Shown one piece after another: positions 7,019 through 9,981 of a stretch of DNA of 9,981 bases. The notes under the pieces were generated by a model. That model did no database searches. It saw only the letters and a list, made by a program, of their open reading frames with translations, and was not told the origin of the DNA. The stretch spans positions 1 to 9,981 of the forward strand of contig JAAZLV010000035.1 in the NCBI GenBank assembly GCA_012799155.1. The letters run 5' to 3'. A program made the position numbers and the translations under genes. Source of the DNA: Bacteroidales bacterium (lineage in GTDB: Bacteria; Bacteroidota; Bacteroidia; Bacteroidales; Dysgonomonadaceae). Position 1 is the stretch's first letter; every line of letters starts with the position of its first letter.

Positions 7019-8221
7019 ATGAAGATATTGGTTTTAAACTGTGGCAGCTCATCGATCAAGTACAAGCTTTTCGAGATGGAAAGCAAGGAGGTTGTAGCCC
7101 AGGGAGGCATTGAAAAGATCGGCATGAAGGGATCCTTTCTCAAGCTAACCCTGCCCGACGGACAAAAGGTGATGCTTGAGGGCGAGATCCTGGAACATCG
7201 TGCCGGTATTGAGTATATCCTTGGTGTATTGCTCAGCGAGAAGTATGGCTGCATCAAATCGCTCGATGAGATTGAGGCGGTGGGCCACCGCGTGGTACAC
7301 GGTGGAGAGCGTTTCAACAAGAGCGTGTTGATCAATGAAGAGGTGATCCAGATGCTGAATGAGTGTATCGAGCTGGCACCCCTGCACAACCCGCCCAACC
7401 TGAAAGGAATCTATGCCATTCAGGAACTGATGCCAAAGACCCCGCAGGTGGGTGTTTTCGACACTGCGTTTCATCAGACCATGCCCGACTACGCCTACAT
7501 GTACGGCATCCCCTACGTGCTATACGAGAAGTATGGAATACGCCGCTACGGCTTCCATGGCACCAGCCACCGCTACGTTTCAAAAAGAGCCTGCGACTTC
7601 CTGGGTCTGCCCTTCGAGGAGCAACGCATCATCACCGCCCACATTGGCAACGGGGGATCGGTGACAGCCATCAAGAACGGACACTCAATCGACACCAGCA
7701 TGGGGATGACCCCTGTTGAGGGGTTGATCATGGGAACCCGCTGTGGTGATCTTGACCCGGGGGTGATCTCTTACATCATGGAGAAGGAACACATGGGCAC
7801 CAAGGGGATTTCTACCCTGCTCAACAAGTTCTCAGGAGTACTGGGCATCTCCGGCATCTCTTCCGATATGCGGGAGATCGAAGCCGGCATCCGGGAAGAC
7901 AACAAACGGGCTATCCTGGCAATGAAGACCTACAACTACCGCATCAAGAAGTATGTGGGATCTTATGCCGCAGCACTGGGTGGCGTAGACATTCTTGTCT
8001 TCACCGGTGGTGTGGGCGAGAACCAGGCTGTCACCCGCAAAGAGGTATGCCAGGACATGGCCTTCATGGGCATCGAACTGGATGAGGAGTTGAACGCAAG
8101 CGTACGTGCCACTGAGGTTGTGATCAGCAAGCCCTCCTCGAAGGTAAAAGTGGTGATCATTCCAACAGATGAGGAGCTGACAATCGCCCGTGACACCGTG
8201 CAGATATTGAAAGAATTCTAA
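7019..8221 (+). CDS. ackA: Acetate kinase
   Basis: This enzyme transfers phosphate from acetyl phosphate to ADP, the energy-yielding last step of acetate fermentation. The 400-residue protein is full length and carries the family's active-site residues in their usual places: Asn7 in VLNCGSSS, Arg91 in GHRVVHGG, Asp148 in VFDTAFH, His180 in YGFHGTSH, Arg241 in MGTRCGDLDPG, and a Glu near 385 in PTDEEL. Other conserved blocks are HIGNGGS (208-214) and the adenosine-binding FTGGVGEN (328-335). Butyrate kinases are shorter, about 355 residues, with a different N-terminus, so acetate is favoured. It is the last gene of the pta operon, 14 nt after the dehydrogenase-like gene, and is followed by a strong hairpin terminator. 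An A-rich stretch, not a Shine-Dalgarno, precedes the ATG. Confidence 0.97.
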   Translation: MKILVLNCGSSSIKYKLFEMESKEVVAQGGIEKIGMKGSFLKLTLPDGQKVMLEGEILEHRAGIEYILGVLLSEKYGCIKSLDEIEAVGHRVVHGGERFNKSVLINEEVIQMLNECIELAPLHNPPNLKGIYAIQELMPKTPQVGVFDTAFHQTMPDYAYMYGIPYVLYEKYGIRRYGFHGTSHRYVSKRACDFLGLPFEEQRIITAHIGNGGSVTAIKNGHSIDTSMGMTPVEGLIMGTRCGDLDPGVISYIMEKEHMGTKGISTLLNKFSGVLGISGISSDMREIEAGIREDNKRAILAMKTYNYRIKKYVGSYAAALGGVDILVFTGGVGENQAVTRKEVCQDMAFMGIELDEELNASVRATEVVISKPSSKVKVVIIPTDEELTIARDTVQILKEF

Positions 8222-8239
8222 CAATCTGCGGTTGAACCA

Positions 8240-8281
8240 AAAAAAAGAGGCTGTCTCAAACAAGAGGCAGTCTCTTTTTTT
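8240..8281 (+). terminator. Strong intrinsic terminator of the pta-ackA operon
   Basis: The left arm (8240-8257) begins with an A-run and ends GAGGCTGTCTC. It pairs with GAGGCAGTCTC plus a T-run (8264-8281) across the loop AAACAA. The stem is 18 bp with two G-U wobbles, and the T-run is part of the right arm. It starts 19 nt after the ackA stop. The A-run/T-run symmetry could let it act on both strands. Confidence 0.88.
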
Positions 8282-8362
8282 GTGCAATATCGCTCCTCCT
8301 GATAGATATTATCACCAAAAAAGTGAACCATTTCAAATATATTTGGAAGCTATTCCTTTATT

Positions 8363-8454
8363 CTACCCTTATTGTACCCTTATATCAACCTCAATAATTT
8401 TTGGAGTGGGTATAAGGGTAGTATAAGGGTGGTATAAGGGTGCAATAAGGCTAG
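8363..8454. repeat. Inverted array of 11-bp repeats (GTATAAGGGTR)
   Basis: The right side has four tandem 11-bp units at 8410-8420, 8421-8431, 8432-8442 and 8443-8453: GTATAAGGGTA, GTATAAGGGTG twice, and the diverged CAATAAGGCTA. The left side has two units in the opposite orientation (8363-8373 CTACCCTTATT, 8374-8384 GTACCCTTATA), with a worn third unit possible at 8352-8362. The 22 bp at 8363-8384 match the reverse complement of 8433-8454 at 20 of 22 positions, so the region can fold as a long stem with a 48-nt loop. No function is recognised. Confidence 0.8.
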
Positions 8455-8483
8455 AGACTCTGAGATCCTTGCCTCATCTAAAC

Positions 8484-8518
8484 AAAAAGGCCATCTCATA
8501 CGATGAGACAGCCTCTTT
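8484..8518 (-). terminator. Terminator of the rpsF-rpsR-rplI operon
   Basis: TCTCAT (8494-8499) pairs with ATGAGA (8503-8508) over a 3-nt loop. The stem continues after a two-base internal mismatch with GGC/GCC and A-T pairs out to 8484/8518. On the minus strand the hairpin ends in TTTTT (complement of 8488-8484). It lies 23 nt beyond the rplI stop. It faces the ackA terminator, as expected for convergent operons. Confidence 0.75.
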
Positions 8519-8540
8519 TATTATCTAACTTCTAAATAGA

Positions 8541-8984
8541 TTACTCTGCAACCACTTCGAAGGGAACGTCAACCGATACCTCCTTGTGCAGCTTGACAAC
8601 TGCATTGTAAGTACCAACCTCCTTCACCTGATCCTTGATCTGGATCAACTTGCGGTCTACTTCAAAGCCTTTCTCCTTCAGCGCTTCAGCAATCTGGATG
8701 GTGGTCACGGAACCAAAAATGGTACCGGTAGAGCTGGTTTTGGCACCGATTGTCAGTGTTACACCTTCCATCTTGCCGGCCAAAGCCTCAGCATCCGTTT
8801 TGATCTGTGCCAGCTTGTGGGCACGCTGTTTCTGATTCTCTGCCAGCACTTTCTTTGCCGATTCACTTGCGATCACCGCTTTTCCCTGGGGAATCAGATA
8901 GTTACGGGCATAGCCTTTCTTTACGTTGACTACATCATCCTTAAAGCCCAAACTGATGATATCTTCTTTCAATATTACTTCCAT
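8541..8984 (-). CDS. rplI: 50S ribosomal protein bL9
   Basis: This is a large-subunit protein of 147 residues, the usual bL9 length. The N-terminal rRNA-binding domain carries the conserved start MEVILKEDI followed by VVNVKKGYARNYLIPQGKA (18-36), which is the family signature. A long charged connecting helix (about 40-75, rich in Lys, Ala and Glu) leads to the C-terminal domain, with GTIFGSVTT at 87-95. It is the last gene of the rpsF-rpsR-rplI operon, starting 15 nt after the rpsR stop and followed by a terminator. Its ATG is preceded by AAGGAGG at good distance (7 nt between GGAGG and ATG), unusual in this SD-poor window. Confidence 0.97.
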   Translation of the reverse strand: MEVILKEDIISLGFKDDVVNVKKGYARNYLIPQGKAVIASESAKKVLAENQKQRAHKLAQIKTDAEALAGKMEGVTLTIGAKTSSTGTIFGSVTTIQIAEALKEKGFEVDRKLIQIKDQVKEVGTYNAVVKLHKEVSVDVPFEVVAE

Positions 8985-8990
8985 ATCTAT

Positions 8991-8998
8991 TCCTCCTT
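8991..8998 (-). promoter_or_regulatory. Strong Shine-Dalgarno before rplI
   Basis: Read on the minus strand, AAGGAGGA lies 6 nt before the rplI ATG, in the short gap after rpsR. Only this gene and rpsR in the window have such a site. Confidence 0.8.
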
Positions 8999-8999
8999 C

Positions 9000-9266
9000 T
9001 TATTTCATTAAATCGGTTACGTACGGAAGCAGAGCGATGTGACGTGCTCTTTTAACAGCTTGCGCAATACGACGTTGAAACTTAAGTGATGTGCCGGTAA
9101 TTCTTCTCGGCAGAATCTTACCCTGTTCGTTGAGGAACTTCTTCAGGAATTCGGGATCCTTGTAATCGATGTACTTGATGCCGTTCTTTTTAAAGCGGCA
9201 ATATTTTTTCTTCTTGACATCAACCGACAGGGGAGTCAAATATCTGATTTCTGATTGCTTTGCCAT
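9000..9266 (-). CDS. rpsR: 30S ribosomal protein bS18
   Basis: This small-subunit platform protein of 88 residues binds next to bS6. The family pattern is clear: a basic N-terminal part with [20 protein letters not shown] (18-37), then [43 protein letters not shown], the conserved bS18 core. It starts 3 nt after the rpsF stop codon, so translation is probably coupled to bS6. A strong Shine-Dalgarno lies across the end of rpsF. In Bacteroidota ribosomes bS18 helps, with bS6 and bS21, to sequester the 16S anti-Shine-Dalgarno tail (established for Flavobacterium), which makes the presence of a strong SD on its own gene notable. Confidence 0.97.
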   Translation of the reverse strand: MAKQSEIRYLTPLSVDVKKKKYCRFKKNGIKYIDYKDPEFLKKFLNEQGKILPRRITGTSLKFQRRIAQAVKRARHIALLPYVTDLMK

Positions 9267-9269
9267 TTC

Positions 9270-9677
9270 TTAGTCCTCCTTTTCATTTGATTCTACTTCA
9301 GCTTTGGCCTCACGGGTTTTCTCTGCACCATGAGCTTCCTGCTTCTTGCCACCTCTGTTGTTCCTTCTCTTCAGGGCATACTCGTGTGCAAACTTATCCT
9401 GCTTCACGGTGAGGAAGCGAATTACACGCTCATCACGACGGAAGTTGATTTCCAGCTTGTCAATCACTGTCGGTTCGGCATTGAATTCCAGGAAGGTGTA
9501 AAAACCTGTGGTTTTCTTGTCGATGTGATAGGCCAGCTTGCGCAGCCCCCAGTCCTCTTCGTTTACAATCTCAGCTCCTTGATCTGTCAGGAGGTTTTTG
9601 AATTTTTCAACCGCTTCCTTCATCTGAGCATCAGACAAAACGGGAGTCAAAATGAAAACGGTTTCGTAATTGTTCAT
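9270..9677 (-). CDS. rpsF: 30S ribosomal protein bS6
   Basis: This small-subunit protein of 135 residues partners bS18 on the platform. It has the typical bS6 opening [16 protein letters not shown], the central [26 protein letters not shown] block (44-69), and the [14 protein letters not shown] strand (79-92). From about residue 100 there is a highly charged tail, first basic ([10 protein letters not shown]) and then acidic, ending ESNEKED; such variable charged tails are common in bS6. It is first in the operon with rpsR and rplI. The ATG at 9677 is preceded by an AT-rich leader of about 45 nt without Shine-Dalgarno, in contrast to the two downstream genes. It is divergent from zwf. Confidence 0.96.
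   Translation of the reverse strand: MNNYETVFILTPVLSDAQMKEAVEKFKNLLTDQGAEIVNEEDWGLRKLAYHIDKKTTGFYTFLEFNAEPTVIDKLEINFRRDERVIRFLTVKQDKFAHEYALKRRNNRGGKKQEAHGAEKTREAKAEVESNEKED
9274..9281 (-). promoter_or_regulatory. Strong Shine-Dalgarno before rpsR
   Basis: On the minus strand AAAGGAGGA overlaps the final codons of rpsF, with 8 nt between GGAGG and the rpsR ATG. Eight bases (AAAGGAGG) are complementary to the expected 16S 3' tail. Other genes in the window lack such sites except rplI. Confidence 0.8.
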
Positions 9678-9727
9678 ACCTAGTTAATAATTAATTCGTT
9701 AAATAAAAGCACAATATTTTCGGTCGG

Positions 9728-9758
9728 CAAAGATACAACAAAATATCTTATTATCAAA
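9728..9758 (-). promoter_or_regulatory. Bacteroidota promoter of the ribosomal-protein operon
   Basis: On the minus strand a -33 TTTG (9758-9755) is followed after 19 nt by the -7 element TATCTTTG (9735-9728), exactly the phylum's consensus arrangement. The inferred start near 9724 gives a leader of about 47 nt before rpsF. Confidence 0.85.
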
Positions 9759-9830
9759 CAACTGATGATGATTCCTTTCTATCACCGGTCGATTTTTTCA
9801 TTCACCCTGGTTCGTTCAACTTTTTATCAT

Positions 9831-9838
9831 TAGATTTG
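9831..9838 (+). promoter_or_regulatory. Bacteroidota -7 promoter element for zwf
   Basis: TAGATTTG is an exact TAnnTTTG match. The -33 box is poor: TTCG at 9811-9814 is 16 nt away. The inferred start near 9842 leaves a leader of about 27 nt. It is back to back with the rpsF promoter in a 191-nt intergenic region. Confidence 0.6.
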
Positions 9839-9868
9839 TTTACTGAAATATCCAATCAACGCGAAGAA

Positions 9869-9981
9869 ATGAACAAAACAGACAACCAGGCACTGGTCAT
9901 CTTCGGTGCCTCTGGCGACCTCACATACAGAAAACTGATCCCGGCCGTTTTCGATCTTTTCATGAACAAATCCCTTCCTGA
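9869..9981 (+). CDS. zwf: Glucose-6-phosphate dehydrogenase, N-terminus only
   Basis: Thirty-seven codons are visible before the window ends. The peptide starts [25 protein letters not shown]. The GASGDL-x-x-RKL-x-P motif (13-25) is the NADP-binding fingerprint of the Zwf family, which oxidises glucose 6-phosphate to 6-phosphogluconolactone, the entry to the oxidative pentose phosphate pathway. The ATG at 9869 is the first in frame after the promoter and leaves the usual short lead before the fingerprint. The remainder, including the catalytic domain, lies beyond the window. Confidence 0.92.
   Translation, partial: MNKTDNQALVIFGASGDLTYRKLIPAVFDLFMNKSLP

Larger units (their letters stand above)
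8243..8519. repeat. 16-bp inverted repeat pair enclosing the gene-free region
   Basis: AAAAGAGGCTGTCTCA at 8243-8258 recurs exactly as its reverse complement at 8504-8519, enclosing 277 bp. Each copy is one arm of a terminator hairpin. It may be a shared terminator sequence family, or the ends of a small non-autonomous (MITE-like) element or transposon remnant. No transposase and no clear target-site duplication were seen. Apart from the two terminators and the 11-bp repeats at 8363-8454, nothing else was recognised in the 319-nt gap between ackA and rplI. Confidence 0.5.

Noticed and set aside
6853..7398. Minus-strand open frame of 181 codons across the dehydrogenase-like gene and ackA
   Set aside because: It is antisense to two well-supported genes and shows no recognisable protein features.
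8232..8426. Small plus-strand open frame of 64 codons after ackA
   Set aside because: It runs through the terminator hairpin and into the 11-bp repeats, with no promoter, no ribosome site and no recognisable motif.
8410..8453. Tandem 11-bp units considered as a CRISPR array
   Set aside because: Units are head to tail without spacers and far too short; no cas gene is nearby.
9678..9727. Possible S6:S18-binding leader structure upstream of rpsF
   Set aside because: The leader begins CCGACCG, and a CCG is part of the known motif, but no convincing stem with a bulged CCG could be drawn by eye in this AT-rich sequence.

Overview
The window looks like core chromosome of an anaerobic or fermentative member of the Bacteroidota, probably near the Porphyromonadaceae/Dysgonomonadaceae. 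This placement is inferred from protein style, from several exact matches to the Bacteroidota -7 promoter element TAnnTTTG (one with a TTTG box 19 nt upstream), and from the near absence of Shine-Dalgarno sequences. No rRNA, tRNA, CRISPR array, transposase or phage gene was seen.

Layout: (1) 1-3238, plus strand: the end of an arginine-biosynthesis run, argB (5' end cut by the window edge), an M20 deacylase in the argE position, and argH. (2) 3241-4876: a minus-strand gene for a secreted, histidine-rich DUF6448-like protein, and a divergent plus-strand Crp/Fnr-family regulator with an unusual histidine-rich N-terminal extension. Their shared 183-nt intergenic region holds a good minus-strand promoter and a Crp-like palindrome. 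(3) 4999-8221, plus strand: a tight three-gene operon, phosphate acetyltransferase, a divergent 3-hydroxyacyl-CoA dehydrogenase-like protein, and acetate kinase. It has its own promoter and a strong terminator. (4) 8222-8540: a 319-nt gene-free stretch between convergent operons, with a terminator at each end, a 16-bp inverted repeat shared by the two terminators, and an inverted set of 11-bp repeats between them. (5) 8541-9677, minus strand: the ribosomal-protein operon rpsF-rpsR-rplI with a textbook Bacteroidota promoter. (6) 9869-9981, plus strand: the first 37 codons of zwf (glucose-6-phosphate dehydrogenase).

How the genes work together: argB, the deacylase and argH are steps of arginine synthesis, which in Bacteroidota may run through succinylated rather than acetylated intermediates. 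Pta and AckA convert acetyl-CoA to acetate with ATP gain; the dehydrogenase-like protein between them has no obvious role and lacks the usual catalytic histidine. The regulator and secreted protein form a plausible two-gene circuit: the palindrome is centred about 41-42 bp upstream of the inferred start of the secreted-protein transcript, the position of a class II Crp-type activator. Both proteins are histidine-rich, so a metal- or redox-related role is possible but unproven. The least explained DNA is the structured repeat region at 8243-8519.
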